Source of the DNA: Rhodobacteraceae bacterium (ex Bugula neritina AB1) | Lineage (GTDB): Bacteria; Pseudomonadota; Alphaproteobacteria; Rhodobacterales; Rhodobacteraceae | NCBI GenBank assembly: GCA_001730095.1 | Contig: MDLF01000063.1 | Span: 186,001 to 250,000, forward strand | Reading direction: 5' to 3' | Length of the DNA stretch: 64,000 bases | In this document: in pieces, positions 34,824 to 44,040 of the stretch | How the letters are laid out: each line of letters opens with the position of its first letter | Numbering within the stretch: the first letter of the stretch is position 1 | Notes under the pieces: model-generated | What the model was told of the DNA's origin: nothing | The model's input: the letters and a program-made list of their open reading frames with translations, nothing else | The model's database searches: none | Program-made: the position numbers and the translations under genes

Positions 34824-35672
34824 TCAGCCTTCGCGGCCCGGCAGGCTGTCGCGCGGCGGAGCAGGCTCCCAATTCTCAATGATCCTAACCGCTTCTTGAG
34901 CGGTATCGACCACACGGAACAGATCCAGATCCTGATCAGAGATGGTGCCGGCATCGGCCAGCGCCTCCCAGTTGACGATCTTGTTCCAGAATTCCTTGCC
35001 AAACAGCAGGAAAGGCACCCGCTCCATGCGACCGGTCTGAATCAACGTCAGACTCTCGAACAGCTCATCCAATGTGCCGAATCCACCCGGGAACACGGTG
35101 ATTGCCCGCGCCCGCATCAGGAAATGCATCTTGCGGATTGCGAAATAGTGGAAATTGAAGCTCAGGTCCGGGGTCACATACCCATTGGGCGCCTGTTCAT
35201 GCGGCAGCACAATCGACAGGCCGATCGAGTGGCCGCCCGCATCCACCGCGCCGCGATTGCCTGCTTCCATAACGCCAGGGCCGCCGCCGGTCACAACCAC
35301 ATTGTGACGGCCACCGCTTTCCTTTGACTTTTCGGTCATCAGCCGCGCGAATTCGCGTGCCTCGTCATAAAAATGCGACAAGTCCGCCAGCGTCTGGGTC
35401 CGCGCCTGATCCTTATGCGCAGGATCCGGAATGCGGGCGCCACCGAACATGACGATGGTGCTTTCAATGCCATGCTCGTTCAACATCAGTTCTGGCTTCA
35501 GCAGCTCCAGCTGCAGGCGTACAGGACGCAATTCCTCACGGCACAGAAACTCCTCATCCGCAAATGCCAGCCGGTAGGCAGGCGCCTGGGTCTGCGGAGT
35601 CGCTGGCACATGTTCAGCGCGGTCCCGGTCGGAATGCGCATCGCGGAAACGGCTGTGGCGGTCTTCGGTCAT
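34824..35672 (-). CDS. LOG family protein (TIGR00730-like)
   Basis: A 282-residue protein of the lysine-decarboxylase-like/LOG fold. The diagnostic motif PGGFGTLDELFE is present, as is GGGPGVMEAGNRGA. Family members hydrolyse nucleoside 5'-monophosphates to the base and ribose-5-phosphate and include cytokinin-activating enzymes in plants and bacteria. The longer form here has an 80-residue N-terminal extension. The specific substrate is unknown. The ATG at 35670-35672 is preferred over a TTG four codons earlier. It ends 24 nt from the facing small gene. Confidence 0.88.
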   Translation of the reverse strand: MTEDRHSRFRDAHSDRDRAEHVPATPQTQAPAYRLAFADEEFLCREELRPVRLQLELLKPELMLNEHGIESTIVMFGGARIPDPAHKDQARTQTLADLSHFYDEAREFARLMTEKSKESGGRHNVVVTGGGPGVMEAGNRGAVDAGGHSIGLSIVLPHEQAPNGYVTPDLSFNFHYFAIRKMHFLMRARAITVFPGGFGTLDELFESLTLIQTGRMERVPFLLFGKEFWNKIVNWEALADAGTISDQDLDLFRVVDTAQEAVRIIENWEPAPPRDSLPGREG

Positions 35673-35820
35673 GAAAAATCCCAATCAATCAACAGGACTT
35701 CCTTTGTAACCTTCATCCGCTGTCAGCGCCAATCAAGAATGCAGAAACACGCCGTTTGCCTTGCACCCGCTTGAGGCGCCGCTAAGGTCCACCCGCAGGC
35801 AGAAACAGGGAGACAGTTGC

Positions 35821-36741
35821 ATGGACTGGCAGGAAGAGATTGCAGCAGCCGCCAGGCGGATACGGCCCCATGCGCTGCAGACACCGGTTATACAGGTACA
35901 GGGCTTCGAGCTTGATGTCCCTGTCGAGCTGAAGCTGGAGCATATGCAGCATACCGGCAGCTTCAAGGCGCGCGGAGCTTTCAACACGCTGCTGAGCCAG
36001 CCCGTGCCGGCCGCAGGCCTTGTTGCGGCTTCCGGCGGCAACCATGGAGCAGCAGTTGCCCATGCCGCCCGGGAACTGGGACACAGGGCAAGGATCTATG
36101 TGCCCGAAATGGCCGGCCCCGCCAAGATTTCATTGATCAAACGGTCCGGCGCCGACTTGCAAGTGGTGCCCGGCGCCTATGCCAACGCGCTGGAGCAGGC
36201 CCAGGCTTATGAGGCAGAAACAGGTGCCATGCAGGTCCACGCCTATGACGCGCCCGCCACAGTGGCGGGCCAGGGTACGTGCTTTGCCGAATGGCAGGCC
36301 CAGGGGCTGGACGCCGACACCCTTTTGATCGCTGTTGGCGGCGGCGGGCTGATTGCCGGGGCGCTGGCCTGGTTTCAAGGCGCAAAGAAATTAGTCGCTG
36401 TAGAGCCGGAAACTTCCTGCGCTTTGAAAAACGCCCTACAGGCCGGCATGCCGGTTGATGTCGACGTTTCCGGCATTGCCGCCAATGCGCTTGGTGCCAA
36501 ACGGATCGGCACCATTTGTTTCGAGCTTGCCGCATCCCAGGACCTGCTCTCGGTGACGGTTCCGGACACTGCGATATCTGACGCCCAGACCGCCCTTTGG
36601 CAGGAAAGGCGAATCCTTGTGGAACCGGCCGGCGCCACGGCCTTGGCCGCGTTGATGAGCGGTGCCTACCATCCCGAGCCCGGCGAACGTGTTGCGGCTC
36701 TGATCTGCGGCGGCAACATTGCCCCGGACCCCTTCGGGTAA
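35821..36741 (+). CDS. Serine/threonine dehydratase family PLP enzyme
   Basis: A 306-residue fold-type II PLP enzyme. The cofactor lysine is in HTGSFKARGAF, the phosphate/substrate loop is SGGNHG and the glycine loop is VGGGGLIAG. It has no C-terminal ACT domain, so it resembles the catabolic threonine dehydratase/serine racemase group. Deamination of threonine or serine is likely, but racemase activity cannot be excluded. ATG 35821-35823 was chosen over an in-frame start 20 codons upstream because it follows a GGGAGA site. A GntR regulator follows 48 nt later on the same strand. Confidence 0.87.
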   Translation: MDWQEEIAAAARRIRPHALQTPVIQVQGFELDVPVELKLEHMQHTGSFKARGAFNTLLSQPVPAAGLVAASGGNHGAAVAHAARELGHRARIYVPEMAGPAKISLIKRSGADLQVVPGAYANALEQAQAYEAETGAMQVHAYDAPATVAGQGTCFAEWQAQGLDADTLLIAVGGGGLIAGALAWFQGAKKLVAVEPETSCALKNALQAGMPVDVDVSGIAANALGAKRIGTICFELAASQDLLSVTVPDTAISDAQTALWQERRILVEPAGATALAALMSGAYHPEPGERVAALICGGNIAPDPFG

Positions 36742-36789
36742 TCCTCGATAATCCTTGCAGGCTGCAGACAGCGCCGGTATCGCCAAGAC

Positions 36790-37389
36790 ATGTCCGAAAC
36801 AATTGCCGATACCATCTATCGCTCGTTAAGCGAGCGCATCATCACCGGCAGTCTGGCCGCAGGAGAGAAACTGCGCCAAGACCATATCGCGCGCGCGTTC
36901 GATGCAAGCCATGTACCGGTGCGCGAAGCCTTGCTGCGGCTCGAGGCGCACGGGCTGGCTCAATCCGAGCCACGCCGCGGCACACGGGTCAGCGCATTGG
37001 ACCCTTCGGAAATCCGCGAAGTGATCGAGATGCGGGTGTCGCTGGAGGTGCTGGCCCTCACCCATGCCTTTGCCCGGATGACCGAGACGGATATCACCGC
37101 CGCCGACGAGGCCCGGCTTGCCTGCGATGCGGCGGAAGATATGGCCAGCTGGGAGCAGCTGAACCGTGCTTTTCACAGGGTGATCCTTGCTCCTTGTGCA
37201 ATGCCGCGGCTGCTGGCTTCGATTGACGATCTGCACATCGCCGCCGCCCGGCATTTGTTCGCCAACTGGCAGCATCAGTGGACCCGCCGGGTGGACAGCG
37301 ACCATGCCGCAATTGTCCAGGCCATGGGCCGCCGCGATCCTGCGACCGCTTGTGAAATTCTGCGCCGCCACCTGCGCCGGGTGCGCTAA
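36790..37389 (+). CDS. GntR family regulator (FadR/FCD type)
   Basis: A 199-residue regulator. The winged helix (about 5-70) shows ITGSLAAGEKLRQDHIARAFDASHVPVREALLRLEAHGLA and is followed by an all-helical FCD ligand-binding domain (about 75-199) with NRAFHRVIL and HAAIVQAM, whose histidines usually bind a metal. Ligand unknown. It lies directly after the dehydratase gene and is probably co-transcribed with it, so it may control amino-acid catabolism. Confidence 0.88.
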   Translation: MSETIADTIYRSLSERIITGSLAAGEKLRQDHIARAFDASHVPVREALLRLEAHGLAQSEPRRGTRVSALDPSEIREVIEMRVSLEVLALTHAFARMTETDITAADEARLACDAAEDMASWEQLNRAFHRVILAPCAMPRLLASIDDLHIAAARHLFANWQHQWTRRVDSDHAAIVQAMGRRDPATACEILRRHLRRVR

Positions 37390-37507
37390 TCGACTGGAAT
37401 CCGGCGCTACGCCGTCGGGGGCGGTGTTTTAGACGCAATCCGGACATGACCTTCGGTCGGTTTGCCGGTATGAAGCTGCGAATCTAACCGATGCCGGAGG
37501 AACATCC

Positions 37508-38335
37508 ATGTCCAACGCCCAGCTGGAAGCAGCAATCGAAGCCGCCTGGGAGGCGCGCGACACCATCACTCCCGCCACCACCGGCGAGCAGCGTGACGCT
37601 ATCGAAGACACCCTGAATGCATTGGACTCCGGGTCCCTGCGTGTTGCGGAAAAACAAGAGAACGGCGACTGGCATGTGAACCAGTGGGCCAAGAAAGCCG
37701 TGCTGCTGGGCTTCCGCATCAAGGACATGGAAATCCACGAAGGCGGCCCGCAGGCTGGCGGCTGGTGGGACAAGGTCGACAGCAAGTTCAACGGCTGGGG
37801 CGAGACCGATTGGAAATCCGCAGGTTTCCGCGCTGTCCCAAACTGCGTCGTCCGCAAATCCGCCTATATCGCTCCGGGTGCGGTTCTGATGCCCTCCTTC
37901 GTAAACCTCGGCGCCTATGTCGATGAAGGCACCATGGTTGACACCTGGGCCACCGTCGGCTCCTGCGCCCAGATCGGCAAGAACGTGCATCTGTCGGGCG
38001 GCGTCGGCATCGGCGGCGTGCTGGAACCGATGCAGGCCGGCCCCACCATCATCGAGGACAACTGCTTCATCGGCGCCCGTTCCGAGGTTGTCGAAGGCTG
38101 CATCGTGCGCGAAGGTTCGGTTCTGGGCATGGGCGTGTTCATCGGCAAGTCGACCAAGATTGTCGACCGCGAGACCGGCGAAGTGATGTACGGTGAAGTG
38201 CCGCCCTACTCGGTGGTTGTGGCAGGCTCGATGCCGTCCAAGAACAACGTCAGCCTCTACTGCGCCGTGATCGTGAAACGCGTCGATGAAAAGACCCGCT
38301 CCAAGACCGGTATCAACGAGCTGCTGCGCGACTGA
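37508..38335 (+). CDS. dapD: 2,3,4,5-tetrahydropyridine-2,6-dicarboxylate N-succinyltransferase
   Basis: A 275-residue enzyme of the succinylase branch of diaminopimelate/lysine synthesis. After a helical N-terminal domain, residues about 105-250 carry left-handed beta-helix hexapeptide repeats (for example [35 protein letters not shown] in pieces such as [19 protein letters not shown]). It acts as a trimer in the cytoplasm. GGAGG precedes the ATG by 7 nt. Monocistronic with a strong terminator; the pathway partner dapE is 3.9 kb further on, and hut genes lie between. Confidence 0.96.
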   Translation: MSNAQLEAAIEAAWEARDTITPATTGEQRDAIEDTLNALDSGSLRVAEKQENGDWHVNQWAKKAVLLGFRIKDMEIHEGGPQAGGWWDKVDSKFNGWGETDWKSAGFRAVPNCVVRKSAYIAPGAVLMPSFVNLGAYVDEGTMVDTWATVGSCAQIGKNVHLSGGVGIGGVLEPMQAGPTIIEDNCFIGARSEVVEGCIVREGSVLGMGVFIGKSTKIVDRETGEVMYGEVPPYSVVVAGSMPSKNNVSLYCAVIVKRVDEKTRSKTGINELLRD

Positions 38336-38361
38336 TCTGCGCCGCATCGCTGAACACACGG

Positions 38362-38386
38362 AACGCGCCCCGCCCGGGCGCGTTTT
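38362..38386 (+). terminator. Rho-independent terminator of dapD
   Basis: AACGCGCCC pairs with GGGCGCGTT around CGCCC, followed by TTT. It starts 27 nt past the stop codon. Confidence 0.9.
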
Positions 38387-38401
38387 TCGATTCCGCCCAC
38401 C

Positions 38402-38466
38402 CGCTTCTTTCTGGTCCAAATACCCCGGGGTGAGGCCGCCAGGCCGAGGGGCAACGCCCCTCCTCT
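38402..38466 (-). repeat. Dispersed intergenic element, copy C (inverted)
   Basis: On the complementary strand: GAGGGGC-GTT-GCCCCTC hairpin, then GGCCTGGCGGCC, then CCCCGGGGTATTT, GGACCAGAAAGAAG. The 3' tail matches copy B (GTATTT-nn-GACCAGAAAGAAG). It lies between the dapD terminator and hutF and points away from hutF. Confidence 0.65.
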
Positions 38467-38531
38467 CTAAAACTCTTGCCGCGGAATAAACCTGCGGCTA
38501 TTGAGATTACATCTAGACATAAGAGGGTCAG

Positions 38532-39899
38532 ATGCAGACAATATTTGCGCAGCACGCCCGCCTGCCCGTGGGATGGGTCGAGAACCTCCGGCTGACAGTC
38601 GAAGACGGCCGGATCACATCTCTGAAAGCCCGGTGCCAGCCGCAGGCCGGGGACCTGCGGACAGATGTCCTGCTGCCCTCACTCGGCAATCTGCACTCTC
38701 ACAGCTTTCAGCGTGCAATGGCCGGGATGACTGAATACCGCGCAGCCGGCAAGGACAGCTTCTGGACCTGGCGCGAGCTGATGTACCGCTTCATGGACCG
38801 CATCACCCCAGAGCAATACGAGGCCATCGCTGCACTGGTGTTTATGGAAATGCTGGAAGCCGGTTATGCCTCGGTCGGCGAATTTCACTACGTGCACCAT
38901 CAACCGGGCGGCACGCATTTCGCATCCATCACGGAACTCAGCGAACGGGTCTTCGCTGCAGCTGGTCAAACCGGTATCGGCCTCACCCATCTGCCAGTGC
39001 TCTACTCCTATGGCGGTGCAGGAAAGCAGGCTCTGAATGGGGGCCAACAGCGGTTTGGCAATTCGGTTGCGGAGTTTTCCGAACTGGTTGCCCGCGCCCG
39101 GGAAATTGCCAAGCAGGAGTTGCCGCAAGACACCCGCGTCGGCATTGCACCACATTCATTGCGGGCCACCTGCCCTGAGGACCTGGCAGAGGTTCTGCAA
39201 GTCCAGAACGATCTTCCAGTGCATATCCACATCTCCGAGCAGCCCAAGGAAGTGGCTGACATAAGCACTTGGCTGGGGGCCCGCCCTGTCGAATGGCTGC
39301 TGAACAACGCCGCAGTCGACAGCAAATGGTGCCTGATTCACGCCACCCATATGACCAGCGCCGAAACTATCAGTATGGCGCGTTCAGGCGCCGTGGCCGG
39401 CCTCTGCCCAATCACTGAGGCCAACCTTGGCGACGGTCCGTTCAACGGGGTGGAATACCTGGCAAATGACGGCACCTTTGGTATCGGATCAGACTCTAAC
39501 ATCCGGATTTCCCTGCCAGAAGAGCTGCGTACACTGGAGTACTCCCAGCGCCTGCGCGATCTGGCTCGCAATGTCCTGGTCCCGGGCGAAGGATCCGTTG
39601 GCGAGACCCTGTATATCAGCGCTGCAAAAGGTGGTGCCCAGGCTTTGGGACGCGATGCCGGGCGGATCGAGGAGGGCGCGCTGGCAGATCTGGTCGCGAT
39701 TGACAGCAGCATACCGGCCCTGTGCGCGCTAAAGCCCGGACAGATGCTGGACGGGCTGTGCTTTGCGGCTGGCGACGACAGCGTGACCGATGTCTGGAGC
39801 GCCGGGCGCCATATTGTGCAGCAGGGCCGCCACATCGCCCGTGACAGCGTCATTGCAGGCTATAGAGCGGCAATCAATGAATTGCTGAACAGTCTCTAA
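38532..39899 (+). CDS. hutF: Formimidoylglutamate deiminase
   Basis: A 455-residue amidohydrolase of histidine breakdown converting N-formimidoyl-glutamate to N-formylglutamate and ammonia. The metal motif is HSHSFQ near residue 55; HIHISEQPKEV, THMT and GSDSN supply the other ligands, in the order expected for this family. The start ATG follows GAGGG. The upstream sequence TTACATCTAGACATAA (38505-38520) is a partial dyad that could be a HutC-type site, weakly supported. It meets hutD tail to tail with a 4-nt overlap. Other hut genes are not in the window. Confidence 0.93.
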   Translation: MQTIFAQHARLPVGWVENLRLTVEDGRITSLKARCQPQAGDLRTDVLLPSLGNLHSHSFQRAMAGMTEYRAAGKDSFWTWRELMYRFMDRITPEQYEAIAALVFMEMLEAGYASVGEFHYVHHQPGGTHFASITELSERVFAAAGQTGIGLTHLPVLYSYGGAGKQALNGGQQRFGNSVAEFSELVARAREIAKQELPQDTRVGIAPHSLRATCPEDLAEVLQVQNDLPVHIHISEQPKEVADISTWLGARPVEWLLNNAAVDSKWCLIHATHMTSAETISMARSGAVAGLCPITEANLGDGPFNGVEYLANDGTFGIGSDSNIRISLPEELRTLEYSQRLRDLARNVLVPGEGSVGETLYISAAKGGAQALGRDAGRIEEGALADLVAIDSSIPALCALKPGQMLDGLCFAAGDDSVTDVWSAGRHIVQQGRHIARDSVIAGYRAAINELLNSL

Positions 39900-40429
39900 A
39901 CAGGTTGGAACCACACATGAATGACAGCGCCGCCACCCGAGACAGCTCCGCAGGTGGCGCCGTCTGTTGCCTGCCCCTCTCCGGGGCCGTACCGGCCTTG
40001 TTCACTTAGGTCCAAACTTCCGGATACAACAAAGAAAACTTGGCTGCCTGTGACCTCGGGCAGCTTTCCATCCCTCAGAACCCTGGCCTGTGCCGCCACA
40101 AGCTCAGGATCGTAGATCACGTTGAAGGCCTTACAGGCTCCGCCGCGCAAGCGGCAGTCCAGAGCCAAATTGCCGTCAAAGGTAAGCGGCTCCAGAAGAC
40201 TGGCCTCCAGGCGGGTTTCCGCGTTGGACAGAACATGCCCTGGCCCCTCGACAATGCAGTGGATACGGGCAAGACCGGGAAAGGCAGAAAATGCGCCGTC
40301 CCGGGTGATATCCGCCAGGCTGAGGCGCCAGACCTGCCGACCGTTTTCTTTTTGCACAGCCAGCTCGCGGGTCACGCCGCCGCCGTTCTTCCAAGGCACC
40401 GGCGCGGCAGTGAAAGCGGAGAAGCGCAT
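39896..40429 (-). CDS. hutD: HutD family protein
   Basis: A 177-residue cupin-fold protein. The N-terminal motif VPWKNGGGVTRELA is diagnostic, followed by WRLSLADITRDGAFSAFPG. HutD proteins are found with histidine-utilisation genes and are thought to limit or adjust the pathway; the ligand is proposed to be urocanate or formimino-glutamate, but the role is not settled. Its stop codon overlaps the hutF stop on the other strand. It is the only other hut gene here. Confidence 0.9.
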   Translation of the reverse strand: MRFSAFTAAPVPWKNGGGVTRELAVQKENGRQVWRLSLADITRDGAFSAFPGLARIHCIVEGPGHVLSNAETRLEASLLEPLTFDGNLALDCRLRGGACKAFNVIYDPELVAAQARVLRDGKLPEVTGSQVFFVVSGSLDLSEQGRYGPGEGQATDGATCGAVSGGGAVIHVWFQPV

Positions 40430-40546
40430 GGGGGGACCTCGCGGGCAGGGACAAGCCTAGAGATAATGGCCAAGCACGGGCCGCTGCAAGCGCCAACTGC
40501 AGCAAATGGATTGACCACCCCCCTGCTCCGGCGCTATGGCGGCGGC

Positions 40547-40894
40547 ATGGAAAAGAAGAAACCTTCCCGCCAACAAGTCTATACCCTGCTTGTCCAGATC
40601 GGCCGCAAGGACGGAGACGGACTGCCTGATGGCGCCACAGGTGCTGCGCTGATGATTTATGCCTCAGGCATTGATGAGGCCGAAGCGGTGCGGGAAACCG
40701 TGGCAATCCTTAAGCAGGCCGACACCGCGCCTCTGGACGTGACCGGATACGGCACACTGGAAGAGCGCGAGGCCGAAGGGCATGAGATCGGCGAAGAGGA
40801 GCGCGCTTTGATGCAGCGGGCGCTGGAAGAAAACGCCGTGATCGTCGCCCAGATGACTCCGTTCTTCGACGGCGAAGAGCTGACTTGCCACTAG
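40547..40894 (+). CDS. Conserved-looking hypothetical protein
   Basis: A 115-residue acidic soluble protein. I do not recognise a family. The N-terminal part (RQQVYTLLVQIGRKDGDGLPDGATGAALMIYASG) and the repeated helical part (DEAEAVRETVAILKQAD) look folded. The start ATG 40547-40549 lies after a G/C-rich stretch without a clear ribosome site; the long upstream frame overlaps hutD antisense and is not coding. It faces the receptor-channel gene, whose stop is 9 nt away. Confidence 0.65.
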   Translation: MEKKKPSRQQVYTLLVQIGRKDGDGLPDGATGAALMIYASGIDEAEAVRETVAILKQADTAPLDVTGYGTLEEREAEGHEIGEEERALMQRALEENAVIVAQMTPFFDGEELTCH

Positions 40895-40903
40895 CCCCAA
40901 GCG

Positions 40904-41980
40904 TCAGTTCTGACTGCCGAACCATTTGCGGTACAGGGCGTCATAGCTGCCGTCTTCCTGCATCGTCAAAAGAACCTGGTTGACCTCTTCTACCAGTGGT
41001 GAGCCGGCCGGGAACACCAGCCCGTAGTTTTCGCGCAGAAATGGCTGACCAATGGTTTGACCGTATTTGTGCCCGCCCTGCCGCTCATAGAAGTTCAGAA
41101 CCGGCGCATCAAATACGACAGCCTTGATCTGCCCGACCTCAAAGGCTGCCAGCATCTCTTCCAGGCCGGAATAGGTCGCAAAGTCGATCTCGCGCCGCTC
41201 CAGAAATCCGGCTGCCGTAGAACCGCCTATGGTTCCAACCGACCTGCCATACAGGTCATTTACCGAATTCACAGACCCGCTGATCGCCTCAACTGTCATC
41301 ACCGCTGTGATTTTTGCAACGAAAACCGAAACGATAAACAACGACGAGACAACCAGCACCACGCCAAACATCCGACCGATGGGCGTGCGCGGCACCCGCT
41401 CTTCAAACCCGCCGTTGACCACAAGGTTAAGCGCCCACCAGAAGGAGGGGAACCAGGCCTCTTTCAAGGGGCGGTCGAAATAGGGCTGCGCGCGACGTTC
41501 AAGGACCCACATCAGCATGCCGCCGCCAAACAGAAGCAGAAAGGCGATGCCAATGGCAGCCGCCAGATCCCACGACAACAGTGCCCGCAGCAGCGATGGC
41601 TCGCGGATGTCGTCAGACTGTACCATGATCTGCAACCCGCTCTCAAAAATCGGATGGCTGAAGTCCATCTGGATTTCGCGCGATGCGGTGATCGAGATAT
41701 TGGCGGCAGCCAGATCTGCCTCGCCACTGCGGACGCCTTCCAGCATGCTGACAAAGCTGTCAGTGCGATTGACCCGGTATTCCCACTCCATCCGCTCCGC
41801 CATGAGCTTGAACAGCTCCAGTGAGAAGCCAGTGTCGCGTCCCTCTTCCACCATGGAGAACGGTGGCCGTGTAACGGTGTTGACCGTCAGCACCTGCGCA
41901 GCGAGCAATTGCCCCCAAAACATGAATAGAACGGCTGGGATCAGACGAAGGTACAGCACGGAAACGCTCGGATTGGCCAC
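40904..41980 (-). CDS. Glutamate-receptor-like channel with a non-canonical pore
   Basis: A 358-residue protein with a signal peptide (1-28), a periplasmic-binding domain split in two (about 30-130 and 228-355) and, between them, two membrane helices (about 137-160 and 203-226) with a re-entrant pore segment at 178-192. This is the layout of prokaryotic glutamate receptors (GluR0-like). Instead of the potassium filter TVGYGD, the pore reads [14 protein letters not shown] (NGGFEE at 189-194). So the ion selectivity, or even channel activity, is uncertain. The start appears to be GTG at 41980 with a weak ribosome site. It is monocistronic. Confidence 0.82.
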   Translation of the reverse strand: MANPSVSVLYLRLIPAVLFMFWGQLLAAQVLTVNTVTRPPFSMVEEGRDTGFSLELFKLMAERMEWEYRVNRTDSFVSMLEGVRSGEADLAAANISITASREIQMDFSHPIFESGLQIMVQSDDIREPSLLRALLSWDLAAAIGIAFLLLFGGGMLMWVLERRAQPYFDRPLKEAWFPSFWWALNLVVNGGFEERVPRTPIGRMFGVVLVVSSLFIVSVFVAKITAVMTVEAISGSVNSVNDLYGRSVGTIGGSTAAGFLERREIDFATYSGLEEMLAAFEVGQIKAVVFDAPVLNFYERQGGHKYGQTIGQPFLRENYGLVFPAGSPLVEEVNQVLLTMQEDGSYDALYRKWFGSQN

Positions 41981-42261
41981 TGACTAGGGTTTCAACGTCC
42001 TTAGGCGGATCGTGCTTTTCACGCAAGCGCCGAGACATCGCAAGCTTATGTTGGGGAAAAACTGTGTCGAGCCGTCCGCCATTTTGCCGGAAAAGCGGTT
42101 TCAATGTCTCTCTCCACCGGAAATTCCGGAAGACTGCACCACCCGCCGTTCACAGCTTTGAAACCGCTGCTTCCGGACCATAACTTCGGCTTGGCCTGTG
42201 AATTGCGCTCCGATCCGATCCGCGCTAGGCCTGTGCCGAACCGAACCTGAGGAGCCAGCAG

Positions 42262-43413
42262 ATGCCGCAAACCGATCCCGCCCGCCTGACCGCTGAGCTG
42301 ATCCGCTGCCCCTCTGTCACGCCGGAAGAAGGCGGCGCGCTGGTTCTGCTGGAGAAACTGTTGAGCGCAGCCGGCTTCAACTGCACCCGCGTCGACCGCG
42401 GCGGGGTTTCCAACCTGTTTGCCCGGTGGGGAGCCAGGGGCCATGCCAAAACCTTTGGCTTTAACGGACACACGGACGTGGTGCCTCTGGGTGATGAGAA
42501 TGCCTGGAGCATGCCGCCGTTCGGGGCCGAGGAGAAAGACGGCTTTATGTACGGGCGCGGTGCAACCGACATGAAGTCGGGGGTTGCCGCCTTTGCCGCT
42601 GCCGCCATGGATTTCGTACAGGAAACCCCGCCGGACGGAGCCATCATCCTGACCATCACCGGCGATGAGGAAGGTCCCGCCCTGGACGGCACAACCGCGC
42701 TTTTGGATCACATGGACCGTGAAGGCGAACAGATGTCAGTCTGCCTGGTGGGTGAACCAACCTGCCCCAATGAGATGGGTGAAATGATCAAGATCGGGCG
42801 GCGCGGCTCGATGACAGCCTGGTTCACAGTGACCGGCGTGCAGGGGCATTCAGCCTATCCGCACCGCGCCAACAACCCGCTGAACGCCATGGTGCGGCTG
42901 ATGGATAGGCTGGCAAGCCATGAGCTGGACAAGGGAACCGAGCATTTCGACGCCTCGACACTGGCGGTGGTCACTGTCGACACTGGAAACCCAGCCACAA
43001 ACGTAATCCCCGCGCAGGCCACCTCTGCCGTGAACATCCGCTTTAACGACGCTCATTCCGGCGCCGGCCTGACGGATTGGCTGCAGCGTGAATCGAACAA
43101 GGCAGCCTCGGAATTCGGTGTCGAAATCAAGGTGGATGTCAAAATCTCTGGCGAAAGCTTCATTACACCGCCGGGTGCCTTGTCGGATTTGGTCTGTGCC
43201 GCGGTTGAGGCGGAAACAGGCCGCAAACCGGAATTGTCGACCACAGGCGGCACCTCGGATGCGCGTTTCGTAAAGAACCACTGCCCGGTGGTGGAGTTCG
43301 GCCTTGTTGGAAAAACCATGCATCAGGTGGATGAACGGGTGGAGGTGGCCCAGATTCACCAGCTGAAGTCCATCTATGCCCGTATCCTGCGCGACTACTT
43401 TGCCACTGCGTGA
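42262..43413 (+). CDS. dapE: Succinyl-diaminopimelate desuccinylase
   Basis: A 383-residue dinuclear-zinc M20 hydrolase that removes succinate from N-succinyl-L,L-diaminopimelate. Metal and catalytic motifs are GHTDVVPLG (His ligand and Asp), [10 protein letters not shown] (Asp ligand), [12 protein letters not shown] (Glu base and Glu ligand), and a late His in KTMHQVDE. Length is typical. TGAGGAG precedes the start. Upstream 281 nt contain no gene. The next gene, a DUF2064 protein, starts 6 nt after its stop and is probably co-transcribed. Confidence 0.96.
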   Translation: MPQTDPARLTAELIRCPSVTPEEGGALVLLEKLLSAAGFNCTRVDRGGVSNLFARWGARGHAKTFGFNGHTDVVPLGDENAWSMPPFGAEEKDGFMYGRGATDMKSGVAAFAAAAMDFVQETPPDGAIILTITGDEEGPALDGTTALLDHMDREGEQMSVCLVGEPTCPNEMGEMIKIGRRGSMTAWFTVTGVQGHSAYPHRANNPLNAMVRLMDRLASHELDKGTEHFDASTLAVVTVDTGNPATNVIPAQATSAVNIRFNDAHSGAGLTDWLQRESNKAASEFGVEIKVDVKISGESFITPPGALSDLVCAAVEAETGRKPELSTTGGTSDARFVKNHCPVVEFGLVGKTMHQVDERVEVAQIHQLKSIYARILRDYFATA

Positions 43414-43419
43414 TTTCAC

Positions 43420-43992
43420 GTGAAACGCACTCTGATCATCATGGTCAAGGAGCCGCGCCCAGGCCGGGTCAAAACCCGGCTGGGCAAAGGCATTGGCGTG
43501 ATCCCGGCCACCTGGTGGTTCCGCCACCAATCCGCCGGGCTGATCCGACGCTTGCGTGACCCGCGCTGGCAAATCGTGCTGGCCGTGGCACCGGACCGTG
43601 CAGTGACCTCCAGAGTTTGGCCTGCGGATTTGCCCCGTCTGCCGCAGGGTCATGGCGATCTTGGGCAGAGGATGAAGCGGATGCTCCAATCCTTTCCCGG
43701 CCCTGTCTGCCTGATCGGTGCAGACATTCCCGGTATCACCTGCAGCTGTGTCGCCCGCGCGTTTTCGGCGCTTGGCGATCACGACGCTGTTTTCGGCCCT
43801 GCCGATGACGGCGGGTACTGGCTGGTCGGGGCCAAACACCCCGCGCGTTTGCCGCGCAGGCTGTTCGAAAATGTCCGATGGTCAACGGAGCATGCATTGG
43901 CTGATACGCTGGCCACACTGCCCGGACAGCGCGTCTCTCTGATCGATACCCTACAGGATGTCGATACAGCTGCGGATCTGGCCAGACGCTGA
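43420..43992 (+). CDS. TIGR04282/DUF2064 glycosyltransferase-like protein
   Basis: A 190-residue protein of the nucleotide-diphosphosugar transferase-like group. Motifs: MVKEPRPGRVKTRLGKGIG (nucleotide-binding loop), LIGADIPGI and FGPADDGGYWLVGAK (acidic metal site). Family members are annotated as arsenosugar synthesis glycosyltransferases or as unknown. The start is GTG at 43420-43422, six nt after the dapE stop. It is not obviously linked in function to dapE. Confidence 0.82.
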   Translation: MKRTLIIMVKEPRPGRVKTRLGKGIGVIPATWWFRHQSAGLIRRLRDPRWQIVLAVAPDRAVTSRVWPADLPRLPQGHGDLGQRMKRMLQSFPGPVCLIGADIPGITCSCVARAFSALGDHDAVFGPADDGGYWLVGAKHPARLPRRLFENVRWSTEHALADTLATLPGQRVSLIDTLQDVDTAADLARR

Positions 43993-44040
43993 CGTGCTTT
44001 TCACCATGACGCCGCCCGTCCGCCGTGATACGCGGGGAAC

